From Nocardia cyriacigeorgica (lineage in GTDB: Bacteria; Actinomycetota; Actinomycetes; Mycobacteriales; Mycobacteriaceae): a DNA stretch of 64,000 bases. Shown piece after piece: positions 35,852 through 44,413 of this stretch; position 1 is the stretch's first letter, and every line of letters starts with the position of its first letter. The stretch lies in the NCBI RefSeq assembly GCF_005863245.1, contig NZ_VBUT01000005.1:310001-374000 (forward strand), written 5' to 3'. The notes under the pieces were generated by a model that was given only the letters and a program-made list of their open reading frames with translations, did not search any database and was not told the origin of the DNA. The translations under genes and the position numbers were made by a program.

Positions 35852-36257
35852 CGACCACCTCTTCGAGACTGCCGAGGATTCGCTCGCGTTCCATCCAGTG
35901 GAATGAGCGGCCCATGGTCACCAGGTCGAAGCAGGCGAGGCTATCGGGCAAGTCCTCGGCACGTCCCTGCAACCATGTGACATTGGTGATCTGGGCGGCC
36001 TGCGCTCGGCGGGCCGCCTCCACCAGCATTGCGGATTCGGGATCGACGCCGACCGCTTCAGCGACATGGGCCGCCAACCCCAGTATCAGCTGCCCGGTGC
36101 CGCAGCCGAGGTCGAGCAGGCGGCCACTGCCGTCGAGGTGGTACGACGCGATGAGGTCGGAGAAGAACATCTCCGGATACCCGGGCCGATACCGCGCATA
36201 GTGCCAGGCAGTTCCCGCGAAAAGATTGCCGACGACGTGGTCGGGTGAATCGTTCAC
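35835..36257 (-). pseudogene. SAM-dependent methyltransferase, C-terminally truncated
   Basis: The N-terminal half of a class I methyltransferase is clear: GTAWHYARYRPGYPEMFF, the SAM motif LLDLGCGTGQLILGLA (residues about 45-60), VGVDPESAMLVEAARR and DLVTMGRSFHWMERERIL. The protein ends after 140 aa at EEVVGDRLP, whereas homologues of this ubiE-like type run to about 250 aa. The last residues overlap the NUDIX fragment. Start GTG 36257, after CAGGAGATTCTC. The break falls exactly where the NUDIX gene loses its N-terminus. Confidence 0.7.
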
Positions 36258-36429
36258 GAGAATCTCCTGCCCGGACGGCGAGTGTCCATATTCGCATAGC
36301 GCGCAACAGATCCGGCTGGATCTATACAGTCGACCGCGTCCGCCTTCCCGATAGGCTCCGGCTGGACCTGGGTGGTGCAAGCCGGCATGGGCGATATCAC
36401 CGCTCGCAGGCGCACCGGCGGCGTCGGCG

Positions 36430-36519
36430 GATCGGGCAGCGTTGTACGCCGGTGACTCGGCCCTGCGGATGACCGAAGTGATTCCGGCGAAGCAGGCGGT
36501 CCCTGAGCTGGTTGCCTGA
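36430..36519 (+). pseudogene. Possible C-terminal remnant of a nitronate monooxygenase
   Basis: Thirty codons ending in TGA 36517-36519 read DRAALYAGDSALRMT then EVIPAKQAVPELVA. This resembles the C-terminus of nitronate monooxygenase/2-nitropropane dioxygenase proteins (LYAGxS...I.PA...V.ELV). The upstream part of the enzyme is absent. Together with the two fragments just to the left it marks a decayed stretch. Confidence 0.35.
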
Positions 36520-36635
36520 TGATCGAGCAAAGGCCTCCCGGCGGGCCTCGGCGACTCACCTGCCGCGCGGCCATGTCGCGCGGAAGAGGTGAGTGCCCCT
36601 CTCGCAGACGGGAACCGATCGACTTTGCTGCCAGG

Positions 36636-37715
36636 ATGGTTTTCGTGCACACCGATGACCGAACCGCGGCGTATATGGCCGAGGACCGTAAGACCATGAC
36701 CGAGCAGGCGCGGGTGTTCCTGGACCGTTGGCTGGCCGATATGGGAGGCGCTGTCGAGCAGTGGCGGCGCAGTTACCTGCCCGCGGACTTTCCGTTCGAC
36801 TTCACCCTCGACTCTCTGGACGCTTTGGAACCGATCGTCCTCGCGCGTTATCCCGACGGTGCCGGGTTCGAGCCGGAGGCCGAGTTCGCCACCGGCACAC
36901 TGCGTTACATCGGTGAGGTGCTGGTGCGGGCGGCGTCGGCGCGGTGGGGATACCAGGACCGTGCCGGTGACGACCACAACCCCTACAACCGCACCGTGGT
37001 CATCCGCGCCAATGTCGGTGGGGAGTTCCCGGTGGGTGTCGTCCCGGAATTCTTCGTGCGCCGCCTGCTTCGGGACCGAGAGGCCGGCATCCTGCGCGGA
37101 GCTGCTGTCCCGCTGCTCGAGGCATGTGCCGAAGCGGATTCGGTCGAACCACCCGGCACGGACGCACCAGCCGGTCCGGTGCCCGACTGGTGCGCCTTCT
37201 TCAGCCCTGAGGAGTACGGCAGGTTCGCCCGGGAGGTCGACTCCGCGTTGGGTTCCTTCGGAGCCGACGGCCAAGACATCGACGCCGGCTATGTCAGCGT
37301 GGCCGCCGGAGACCCCGATCCGGAAACGCATGATGTCAACCTCACCGAGCTGGCCGAGCTGTGCCGCCGCAGCGACGTCGAGGACTGGCCGGTGCTGTGC
37401 TTCGGCGCCATCGACGACTTCTCCACCGCACGGGCGCAACGTGAATGGCTCACTCATGCCACGTTCACCCAGGTCGAACACCTGCTGGAGCCCTGGGTCG
37501 CTGCCGAGCCGGAGTTGTTGTTCGACGCCGAACCCGACTTCGCCGACCAGCCCTTCTCGATTCGCCTCGACGACGGCACCTACCTGCACCTGATCGCTAC
37601 GGTCCCGGAATCGGCCGGGATTCCCGAGATCACGACCTTCGTTCCGCGCGCGGCGGTACAGGCGTGGGGCGTGCCGGTCGACAAGCTCATGCAGTGGGGG
37701 ACCCCGCGGATCTGA
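36636..37715 (+). CDS. Hypothetical protein, 359 aa
   Basis: A long, protein-like frame that I cannot assign. It is acidic and soluble, without signal peptide or membrane segment. Visible features are the N-terminal helix TEQARVFLDRWLADMGGAVE, the aromatic YLPADFPFDFTLDSLDALEP, a central RYIGEVLVRAASARWGYQDR and the C-terminal FSIRLDDGTYLHLIATVPES. These suggest an alpha/beta fold of the contact-system or immunity type often carried as accessory genes, but this is a guess. Starts at 36636, 36675 (MAEDRK) or 36696 are all possible. Confidence 0.6.
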   Translation: MVFVHTDDRTAAYMAEDRKTMTEQARVFLDRWLADMGGAVEQWRRSYLPADFPFDFTLDSLDALEPIVLARYPDGAGFEPEAEFATGTLRYIGEVLVRAASARWGYQDRAGDDHNPYNRTVVIRANVGGEFPVGVVPEFFVRRLLRDREAGILRGAAVPLLEACAEADSVEPPGTDAPAGPVPDWCAFFSPEEYGRFAREVDSALGSFGADGQDIDAGYVSVAAGDPDPETHDVNLTELAELCRRSDVEDWPVLCFGAIDDFSTARAQREWLTHATFTQVEHLLEPWVAAEPELLFDAEPDFADQPFSIRLDDGTYLHLIATVPESAGIPEITTFVPRAAVQAWGVPVDKLMQWGTPRI

Positions 37716-37833
37716 GCCGAACCTCGCGCGCCATCGCGCATTGGGCGCGCCTGCGTGGATCGCGTGGCCGATCACCGGCGGGGGATCGGTGCTCGGCCGG
37801 GACGACGCGGTTACCAATCAGACAGTTCGCCGA

Positions 37834-38256
37834 TCAGCGGTGCCGGGCGGTGATGTTGAACATCCAGCTGATCCCGAATCGGTCCACGAGTGAGCCCGCC
37901 TCATCTCCCCACACCTGCGTGTCGAGAGGCAGCGTGACGGTGCCACCGACGGACAACTTCTCGAAGTAGTCGCGGAGTTCTCCGTCATCGCCACCGAGGA
38001 AGACCGCGACATTGTTGCCCGGCCGATGAGGAGGGTGGCCGGGCCTGTCTACCGGGAAGTCCCAGGCCATCAACGTGTAGCCGGCCGCGGTGTCCAAGCG
38101 GGAATGCATGACCTTGTCAGCGTTCGGCGAGGCCGGTGAGCCGAAGTCCGCGACCGTCGAAACCTCCAACGTGCCACCGAAGACCTGCTGATAGAACTCC
38201 ATCGCCTCCCGCGCGTTGCCGTCGAACGTGATGCACGGATTGACCTGAGAACCCAC
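37834..38256 (-). CDS. VOC family protein (PhnB-like)
   Basis: A 140-aa glyoxalase-fold protein of the PhnB type. VNPCITFDGNAREAMEFYQQ (residues about 5-24) begins the first beta-alpha-beta unit, VFGGTLEVSTVADFG continues it, and the second unit ends with DTQVWGDEAGSLVDRFGISW and MFNI. The family includes dioxygenases and resistance proteins, but PhnB members mostly have no known reaction. The GTG at 38256 follows GAAGGAGCG by 6 bp and fixes the start. Confidence 0.8.
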   Translation of the reverse strand: MGSQVNPCITFDGNAREAMEFYQQVFGGTLEVSTVADFGSPASPNADKVMHSRLDTAAGYTLMAWDFPVDRPGHPPHRPGNNVAVFLGGDDGELRDYFEKLSVGGTVTLPLDTQVWGDEAGSLVDRFGISWMFNITARHR

Positions 38257-38563
38257 GTGAACGCTCCTTCGTGAACCGGCCGATCGGGCTGTCCGACGGC
38301 CGCCGATCAAGACTCCCGGCAAATCACGACACCCTCTGTCGTGCTTCTCGAAAATCCTGTGCACGTACGTCCCGATCGGCCTACGCCTCGGCTGCGGCAG
38401 TGCGCCGCGCCGGATCCTGGCCGCCGAACTCCCGCACACTGATTCGCGCGAGATGCGACACTCATCGCGATGGCGCGCCGTTACTCACCGTGCCGACTGC
38501 GAACACCCGGTCGAGGAAAGCGGCGGTCCACCAGAATGTGCCGGTGGGCAGGCAGATCGGCTT
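38257..38563. other. Intergenic stretch without recognisable gene
   Basis: Between the PhnB-like gene and the 169-aa hypothetical on the same strand. Open frames here translate to arginine- and serine-rich noise. No hairpin or promoter was identified. Confidence 0.4.
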
Positions 38564-39073
38564 TCAGCGGGCATGCGGATATCCGATTTCGGAGATGGCT
38601 TGGGCCAGGTCCGCCAGGGTGGCCTCTACGTTCAACGACGACACGAGTTCCTGGTCCAGCGGCCGCACGGCATACACGTCCCTCACCGCTTTCAGGTCCA
38701 CAGAGACCTCGTAATAGTCCTCGGCGAAGCGCTGGAACGTTTCAGGTGAGCGGTCGACCAGTAGTTGGAACAGGTATGTCGCCCCATCAGGGTCGGCATG
38801 GTCCGAAGGGAAGCCGATCGTGCCGTGGTGCCACTGATCATCTGTCGCCTCCCGCCACAAGCAGGCCGTCACAACAGGCACGCCGTCCTCGTCGGTGAAC
38901 GCCGGCTCCTCGATGAAGGGCATGAAGACATCGGGAACATCGTCGATCACGCCCGGCCAGGGCCGGCAGTCACGGCCGTACGGGCTCATCGGCGACTCGT
39001 GGCTGAAGCCCCGGACACATACCCCGGCCACCGAGAACATGATGGAGTACTCGTCTCCCGACCCATTGCGCAT
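38564..39073 (-). CDS. Hypothetical protein, 169 aa
   Basis: A soluble acidic protein I do not recognise. The N-terminus is beta-like (DEYSIMFSVAGVCVRGF), the middle has VPVVTACLWREATDDQWHHG and a C-terminal helix (LVSSLNVEATLADLAQAISE). The composition is typical of immunity- or SUKH-like accessory proteins, without a clear motif. ATG 39073 is chosen because GGAG lies 8 bp upstream; ATG 39082 has poor spacing. Divergent from the leader peptide and hydrolase at 39304-40134. Confidence 0.5.
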   Translation of the reverse strand: MRNGSGDEYSIMFSVAGVCVRGFSHESPMSPYGRDCRPWPGVIDDVPDVFMPFIEEPAFTDEDGVPVVTACLWREATDDQWHHGTIGFPSDHADPDGATYLFQLLVDRSPETFQRFAEDYYEVSVDLKAVRDVYAVRPLDQELVSSLNVEATLADLAQAISEIGYPHAR

Positions 39074-39303
39074 CGAAGCCATCTCCTCGCCTTCGGCCCA
39101 AACCCAACAGCGAGCACCGCGGTCGGGCAGCGGCGATGCGGCCGGACAGATTCGTCGCCGTGGATTCGCGGTCCGGGGCACCGATGTGGGAGTCGGGACG
39201 ACGGCAGCGCGGCGTCGCCGGTTCACGGGAAAACCCGTTGGCGAACAACGGACGTCACTGCTACCTTGTCGAGGCCGTGCCAGAGAACGAGGAGGTGATA
39301 CCC

Positions 39304-39357
39304 GTGAACGCAGTATCGACATGGGTGCTCCCCTCAGGGGTCACGGTCGGGCGATAG
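39304..39357 (+). CDS. 17-aa leader peptide with near-perfect Shine-Dalgarno
   Basis: GTG at 39304 is preceded by GAGGAGGTGAT (4 bp spacing), the best match to the 16S 3' end in the whole window. The reading frame VNAVSTWVLPSGVTVGR ends at TAG 39357, 45 bp before the hydrolase start. Such a strong initiation signal on a tiny frame suggests a translated leader that controls the next gene, or a small functional peptide. It is not a known attenuator sequence. Confidence 0.4.
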   Translation: MNAVSTWVLPSGVTVGR

Positions 39358-39402
39358 GTCGTCCGGGAGCGCCGTTCACGAGCACTCCCGAAAGGCACCA
39401 TC

Positions 39403-40134
39403 GTGCACTTCATCACCGAACAGCGCCTCGACGACGACATCCTCGAGCGCACCTTCACCCTCGACGAGATCCCGGGCATCCTGTGGACGCCCACGTCCAT
39501 CTCCGCGCCGGTCCCGCTGATCCTGCTCGGCCACCCGGGCGGACTGCCGGCGATGTACCCGCGGCTGCTGGACCGGGCCCGGCACACCGTCGCTCAGGGT
39601 TTCACCGCAGCCACGATCGAACTCCCCTGGAGCGGTGAGCGGCCGCGCTCGGCCGACGCCGAGGAAGCCCGGGCCGAGTTGCGCCGAGCAGTGCAGGCGG
39701 GGGAGCCGGTCTCCGACGACGTCGTCGACCGCCTCGTCCTCCCGCTGGTCGACCAGGCCGTCCCGGAATGGCGGGCCGCGCTCGACGCCCTCCTCGCGCA
39801 GCCCGAGATCCGTGGTCCGGTCGGGTATTCCGGCGGGGTGATCTCCATCGGCACCCGGCTGGCGGTGGTCGAGCCGCGGATCACCGCCGCCGTCCTGTTC
39901 GCCGGGAGTTACGTGCCCCGCGCCATAGTCGAGGAAGCCCGCCACGTCACCATCCCGCTGCACGTGCTGCTGCAATGGGATGACGAGGGAAACGACCGGC
40001 AGATGGCACTCGATGTGTTCGACGCCTTCGGCTCGAAGGAGAAGACATTGCATGCCAACATGGGCGGCCATACCGGCGTCCCGCCCTACGCCGGAGAAGA
40101 GGCCAACCGGTTCTTCACCCGGCACCTGACGTGA
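39403..40134 (+). CDS. Alpha/beta hydrolase family protein
   Basis: A 243-aa protein of the alpha/beta hydrolase fold. The oxyanion region is LILLGHPGGLPAMYP, the nucleophile serine is in RGPVGYSGGVISIGTRLAV, the acid is likely in LLQWDDEGNDRQMALDVF, and the histidine in ANMGGHTGVPPY. It has no signal peptide. It starts with a GTG at 39403 after CGAAAGG. The substrate is unknown. Upstream lies a possible translated leader (39304-39357). Confidence 0.75.
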   Translation: MHFITEQRLDDDILERTFTLDEIPGILWTPTSISAPVPLILLGHPGGLPAMYPRLLDRARHTVAQGFTAATIELPWSGERPRSADAEEARAELRRAVQAGEPVSDDVVDRLVLPLVDQAVPEWRAALDALLAQPEIRGPVGYSGGVISIGTRLAVVEPRITAAVLFAGSYVPRAIVEEARHVTIPLHVLLQWDDEGNDRQMALDVFDAFGSKEKTLHANMGGHTGVPPYAGEEANRFFTRHLT

Positions 40135-40767
40135 GACCGAGCCGTTAGCGCCGGACGGTCACCGCTCTCGAGGAAAGAACGGCCATTTCGATAGCGGTGA
40201 CCCCGGTCGACTGCGGTTCAGCGGCACCGCGACTCGGCACACGACACCAGCGTTCGGCCGCCATCGCCGACGACTACCGATGCGAAGTTGCCCAGTTGCG
40301 GCCGGCTGTCGAAGTGTTCGCGGAATTCGGCGGCCAGTTCACCTCGCAGGATGTTGCCAGAGGGTCGGGTGGAAGCTCGGTGCGCCGACAGATGTCGCGG
40401 GCCGCGTCCGGTCGGGTGCGGAGGGAACCGATGTCACCGGTGCGGTCGGGCTGGGTCGGGGAGCAGGGTGTCGACGGCGGCCGCGCCCCGCATGCCGGCG
40501 GACGGTCGCCGGCGAATCGAACGCGGGCGCGCTCACCATTGTGGGACGAACGTACCAGCGACCCTAGTTTTCGTAACCGGCCGGAGGTGGCGTTCGGCTC
40601 TGCGGGCGTGTGTCGACCGGCGTTATCGCGCCGCGAGCGCCACTCGTTCTGACCCCCGATAATGTTCACTTATCGGCGGTCAGGGCGCGCCGAATTCGCA
40701 GCGAATCTTCGGGTTTCGTTTCGTGTCATTACGTCGCCGCCAACGAAACCAACGCTACGATTTACGG
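40135..40767. other. Intergenic region of 633 bp with one strong hairpin
   Basis: No protein-like frame was found. The only structure is the 14-bp hairpin at 40649-40683. Short palindromic fragments elsewhere are no more than expected from the GC content. Confidence 0.4.
40649..40683. promoter_or_regulatory. Hairpin/dyad upstream of the coiled-coil gene
   Basis: CTGACCCCCGATAA (40649-40662) pairs with TTATCGGCGGTCAG (40670-40683) over 14 bp with one mismatch and a 7-nt loop. It lies 85 bp ahead of the GTG at 40768, so it could be an operator or a terminator. Confidence 0.45.
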
Positions 40768-41886
40768 GTGGCGAACGTATGCAACTTCCCGGGCTGTGCG
40801 CGGCCGATCACCAAGGGCGGGGGACCGGGGCGGCCCTCGGAATACTGTGACCTTCCCGAGCACACGCGGTGGCGGGCGTGGCGGGAACGTCAACGGCAGC
40901 AACAGGAGTCGACAGCACCGGGAGCTTCCGTCACTGTGACGCAGCCTGGACCGGCGACCGCGGCACGCGTGCGCGCCGATGAGCTGCTCGAACAGTTCCG
41001 TGGCCTGGCACAACAGTTGGGCACCACCCTCAACGCCGCCGTCGCCGAACTCGCGACCCTGGCCGACCCGTCGGTGGCCGAGGCACAGATCCAGCAGATC
41101 CAGGCCGACGCCGCCCGCCGCATCGCCGAAGCCGAAGTGGCCGCCGCCGACGCCGAACAGGCCCGCCGCAGCGCCGACGAGCAGCGGCTGCGCGCCGAAG
41201 AAGCCGCCGAAGACGCCGCGGCGGCAGCAGAAGCCGCGGAGGCGCGCATCGCCGAGGCCGACGCCGACGCCGCCCGAGCGCGCGCCGACCGCGACGAGGC
41301 ACTGCGCGAAGTCGAAACGGTCACCACACAGGCCGCTGCCGACGTCTTCGCCGCCCGCAGCGCCGCCGACGCCGATATCCGCGCCATCCGCCAGCAATGC
41401 GCCGACGACATCGAACGGCTACGCGAACAGACCCGCGAAGAAATCGAGCGGGTACGCACCACCGCCGCCACCGAGATCGAACAGATCCGTCGCGCCGCCA
41501 CCCAGCAGGTCACCGCCGCGGCCGCCGAACGCGACCTCGCCGTCCAACGCGCCGCCGACGCCGAACGCGCCATCGAACGCGCCGAACGCACGGCCGCCGA
41601 ACGCGCACAGACGATCCAGGAGATCCGCGCCGAACTCGACCGGGTGCGAATCGAACTCGGCGCGGTCCGCACCGAACTCGCCGACACCCGCCGTGCCGCC
41701 ACCGCCGACCTGGCGGCGGCCCGCGCGGAAGCCGCCGCTGCCATCGACAAGGCCAACGCCGACGCGGCGCAGCGCATCGCCGCCCTCGACGACGCCCGCG
41801 CGCAAACCTTGGCCCGTGCCGAACGCGCCGAACGGCAACTCGATGCTTTGCTCGAGGCAGGCACCAAGGCGCCGGACCTCACCTGA
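40768..41886 (+). CDS. Long coiled-coil protein with N-terminal Cys/His motif
   Basis: A 372-aa protein. Residues 1-40 hold a compact zinc-ligand-like cluster, CNFPGCARPITKGGGPGRP then YCDLPEHTRW (C-x4-C-x15-C-x5-H). Residues about 65-365 are an almost unbroken alanine-, arginine- and glutamate-rich coiled coil (AEAQIQQIQADAARRIAEAE). The plan is like plasmid KfrA-type DNA-binding coiled-coil proteins, which organise DNA or partition complexes; that assignment is inference. The GTG start has no ribosome binding site but TACGAT, a -10-like hexamer, stands 6 bp before it, suggesting a leaderless mRNA. Confidence 0.65.
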   Translation: MANVCNFPGCARPITKGGGPGRPSEYCDLPEHTRWRAWRERQRQQQESTAPGASVTVTQPGPATAARVRADELLEQFRGLAQQLGTTLNAAVAELATLADPSVAEAQIQQIQADAARRIAEAEVAAADAEQARRSADEQRLRAEEAAEDAAAAAEAAEARIAEADADAARARADRDEALREVETVTTQAAADVFAARSAADADIRAIRQQCADDIERLREQTREEIERVRTTAATEIEQIRRAATQQVTAAAAERDLAVQRAADAERAIERAERTAAERAQTIQEIRAELDRVRIELGAVRTELADTRRAATADLAAARAEAAAAIDKANADAAQRIAALDDARAQTLARAERAERQLDALLEAGTKAPDLT

Positions 41887-42096
41887 GGGTGTCCCGGTGC
41901 CTGCGCACACCCACGGGGCCACATAAGGAGTGAATTCCGCTGCCCTCGGCAGCCCCCGGCCGCGGCGGCCGGCAGTGGCAGGTACGGATACCGATGTCGT
42001 GTCAGAGCGCCGGATCGTCACGACGTGCCGCCCGCGAACGTGATCGGCGCCGTGGGACCTGCGGGCGAGGTGCACAGTCGATATGTCGGTGGCACC

Positions 42097-42810
42097 TCAG
42101 ACGAATCGGTGGCCGCCATCGACATGCAGGACGGTCGCGGTGATGAACCGGTTACGCAGGACGGCGAGAAAAGCCTGGGCGATATCGTCGGCGACGCCGA
42201 CACGCCGCGCGGGAAGTCGCTGTGCCATCTCGGTGAAGGCCTGCTGGGTGTCCATGCCGAGCTGGTTCCAGATGGGGGTGTCGACCCAGCCGGGCGATAC
42301 GACATTCACCCGTACCGGCGCCATTTCGATGGCCAGCCCGGCCGCCAGTGATGCCAGCGCGCCGTTCGCCGCGGCCATGATCGTGTTCGACCCGTTGGGC
42401 CGGTAGGCATTGATACCCGAGGTGAACGTAAGCGATTCGGTCACCGCGCCGGCCGCGTATTTGCCGATGAGCCATGCACCCAGCAGCTTGGTGTTCAGCA
42501 CCGAACGCGCGGTGTCGGTGGCGAGCCGAGCAGTCGGGCCGTATACCCCGGTGGCGTCGGCGGCGGTGACGACCACATGATCGACCGGCCGGTCCGTGGC
42601 GAACAGGTCGGCGACCTCGTCCTCGCGGCTGATGTCGGCTCGCCTGGTGCGCACCCGGCCGTGTCCGGTGCGCTCGAGGGCCGTCCGCGCCGCGGCGAGC
42701 CGATCAGCGGATCGGCCGGCGATGGTGACGTCCTCGCCCTCGCCGACAAGGGCATGTGCCAGAGCCAACCCCATTCCGGATGCTCCGCCGATGATCACAG
42801 TTTCCGTCAT
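42097..42810 (-). CDS. SDR family oxidoreductase, catalytic Tyr/Lys not conserved
   Basis: A 237-aa Rossmann protein of the short-chain dehydrogenase family. The cofactor motif is VIIGGASGMGLALAHALVGE (residues about 5-24), with RADISRED and the PG motif in VNVVSPGWVDTPIW. Where the family has S...YxxxK, this protein reads FTSGINAYRPNGSNTIMAAA then NGALASLA. The serine is kept but the aligned tyrosine and lysine are not evident, so its chemistry may differ or be absent. Start ATG 42810. Divergent from the XRE regulator at 42913. Confidence 0.78.
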   Translation of the reverse strand: MTETVIIGGASGMGLALAHALVGEGEDVTIAGRSADRLAAARTALERTGHGRVRTRRADISREDEVADLFATDRPVDHVVVTAADATGVYGPTARLATDTARSVLNTKLLGAWLIGKYAAGAVTESLTFTSGINAYRPNGSNTIMAAANGALASLAAGLAIEMAPVRVNVVSPGWVDTPIWNQLGMDTQQAFTEMAQRLPARRVGVADDIAQAFLAVLRNRFITATVLHVDGGHRFV

Positions 42811-42863
42811 GCATTCGACCCTGCGTCGGCGCGCAGAACCCGGGAAGGCCGCGTGGTTCCTGG

Positions 42864-42905
42864 GTGTGACACGGCCACCCATGACGTGGTGGGCCGGTGG
42901 CACAC
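42864..42905. promoter_or_regulatory. Putative operator between the SDR and XRE genes
   Basis: GTGTGACACGGCC (42864-42876) and GGCCGGTGGCACAC (42892-42905) form an imperfect inverted repeat in the 102-bp divergent gap. The XRE protein is the likely binder, controlling both genes. Confidence 0.4.
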
Positions 42906-42912
42906 TCGAGGA

Positions 42913-43749
42913 ATGAATGCGTTGGCGCGGTTCCTGCGGGCCCGGCGTGGGGCGATCGGTCCTGCCGAGGCAGGCTTGCCGGTCGGGCCGGGGAACCGGC
43001 GAACTCCGGGGCTGCGGCGGGAGGAGCTGGCAGCGTTGGCGGGGGTGAGTATGGACTACTACACCCGCATCGAGCAGGGCCGCGAAACCGCCCCCAGCGA
43101 CGCCGTCCTCGGCGCCTTGGCACGGGCGTTGCGGCTGACCGATGACGAGCACGCGCACTTGCTGGCCCTCGCCGACCGGACCGCTGGTCGCCTGCCACGC
43201 CGGCGCCCCGTCGACGCCCAGCCGGTCCCGCCGGGCCTGCGGTTGCTGCTGGATTCGGTGCGGCCCAGCCCGGCCTACGTACTCAACGAAATCAACGACG
43301 TGCTGGCGGCCAATGTGGAAGGTCTGGCACTGATGCCCGGGCTCGGCGACTGGCCACTCGCGCAACGCAACACGATCCGCTACACCTTCCTGCACGCCGC
43401 GGCCCGGACGCTGTTCGCCGACTGGGACAGGGTGGCACGCAACTGTGTCGCGCAGCTGCGCTCGGCCGAGCCGGCGTCCCCGGAACCGGTCGCGACCCTG
43501 GTCGAAGAGTTATCCGCAGTCAGCGGCGAATTCGACGGGATGTGGCGGCAACACCAGGTCTGGGTCAAGCGCGGTGGCGAGACGGCGTTCCGGCATCCGG
43601 TGATCGGCCACCTCACCCTCGCCAACGATGTCCTGCACCACACCGGCAGCGGACAACGCGTCCTGCTCTACCAAGCGGCACCGGAAACACCCGAACACGA
43701 TGCCCTGGTATTGCTTTCCCTGTCCGTTCACAGTGCCGATGCCCGCTAG
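42913..43749 (+). CDS. XRE family regulator with MmyB-like ligand domain
   Basis: A 278-aa regulator. The helix-turn-helix is at about residues 25-75 (NRRTPGLRREELAALAGVSM, then DYYTRIEQGRETAPSDAVLG). The rest is an MmyB-like PAS-fold domain (LRLLLDSVRPSPAYVLNEIN, ending LLYQAAPETPEHDALVLLSL). Regulators of this type usually control a divergent short-chain dehydrogenase gene, exactly the arrangement here. The ligand may be a fatty acid or hydrophobic compound, by analogy with MltR/MmyB. Start ATG 42913 (second ATG at 42917 is out of frame). Confidence 0.87.
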   Translation: MNALARFLRARRGAIGPAEAGLPVGPGNRRTPGLRREELAALAGVSMDYYTRIEQGRETAPSDAVLGALARALRLTDDEHAHLLALADRTAGRLPRRRPVDAQPVPPGLRLLLDSVRPSPAYVLNEINDVLAANVEGLALMPGLGDWPLAQRNTIRYTFLHAAARTLFADWDRVARNCVAQLRSAEPASPEPVATLVEELSAVSGEFDGMWRQHQVWVKRGGETAFRHPVIGHLTLANDVLHHTGSGQRVLLYQAAPETPEHDALVLLSLSVHSADAR

Positions 43750-43768
43750 CAGTGGGCGGCCGGGTCGA

Positions 43769-44038
43769 TCACACGTCGCCGCGGCAGTGAAAGCCTCCGT
43801 TGCGGCGATCGGCTGCGATGGCGCAACCGAAAGCGCCGCCCAGGGCTGCTCCGACGAGAATTCCGGTCAGTAGGCAGGCGCCGAGCAGGGCGATCGTGAA
43901 CAGCATGGCGTCGCCGCTGATCGCCGACATCGTCAACGCCGGGGCCGCGTACACGGCGGCAACCGGTGAAATCAGGAGTGTGCCGACGATCGCGCCGACG
44001 AGAGCCCCGAGGCACACAGGTGAAGCTTTCACTCCCAC
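43769..44038 (-). CDS. Small two-segment membrane protein, 89 aa
   Basis: An 89-aa hydrophobic protein. Segment one is about residues 8-32 (CLGALVGAIVGTLLISPVAA) and segment two about 43-72 (MLFTIALLGACLLTGILVGA), ending in an Arg/Asn/His-rich tail. The GTG start at 44038 gives the shortest N-terminus before the first segment. I cannot assign a family. It converges on the XRE gene. Confidence 0.55.
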   Translation of the reverse strand: MGVKASPVCLGALVGAIVGTLLISPVAAVYAAPALTMSAISGDAMLFTIALLGACLLTGILVGAALGGAFGCAIAADRRNGGFHCRGDV

Positions 44039-44413
44039 AATCTAGCTCGCCGTGGCGGCGCGGGCGCCGATTCGGAGTGGGCAACGCGGCGGGCGCTGAT
44101 CCGGTGCTGTGCACCACCGCCCTCGCCCTCGGGTTCGCTGTTGCCCGCGAGCCCGCTGGTCGCAGCCACCACCGTCATCCTCACCTGGCGTGACCCGAGC
44201 CGCACACCCAGATCTCGCCGTCGCATCGATTGCCGGTCCGCCCCCGGAGGGCCGGACCGGGCTGGTTCGCCCGACGCGGCGGCCGAGGCGCCACCGGGGA
44301 GACGACGCCAGGGGCTGTTGCCGGCAGGGGCGAGCTGGTTCGTGATCGAGCGCTGACCGGGCGATTGTGGCAATCGTTCGGCAAACGGCATGGGTTGGCC
44401 ATATCATGTCGCT
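44039..44413. other. Intergenic region of 375 bp
   Basis: No convincing gene is seen here. A perfect 8-bp inverted repeat, CCGGTCCG (44233-44240) and CGGACCGG (44253-44260), could form a small hairpin. A promoter for the DUF308 gene at 44414 is expected but not obvious. Confidence 0.35.

Noticed and set aside
40197..40652. 151-codon plus-strand frame as a gene
   Set aside because: Arginine- and serine-rich translation, no ribosome binding site and no family pattern; typical chance frame in high-GC DNA.
41000..41880. Tandem DNA repeat
   Set aside because: The periodic look comes from GCC-rich codons of the coiled coil; no unit is repeated exactly.
41419..42075. Glycine-rich minus-strand frame opposite the coiled-coil gene, resembling a PE-PGRS protein
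   Set aside because: It mirrors the alanine/arginine codon repeats of the coiled coil; it lacks a PE domain and a start.
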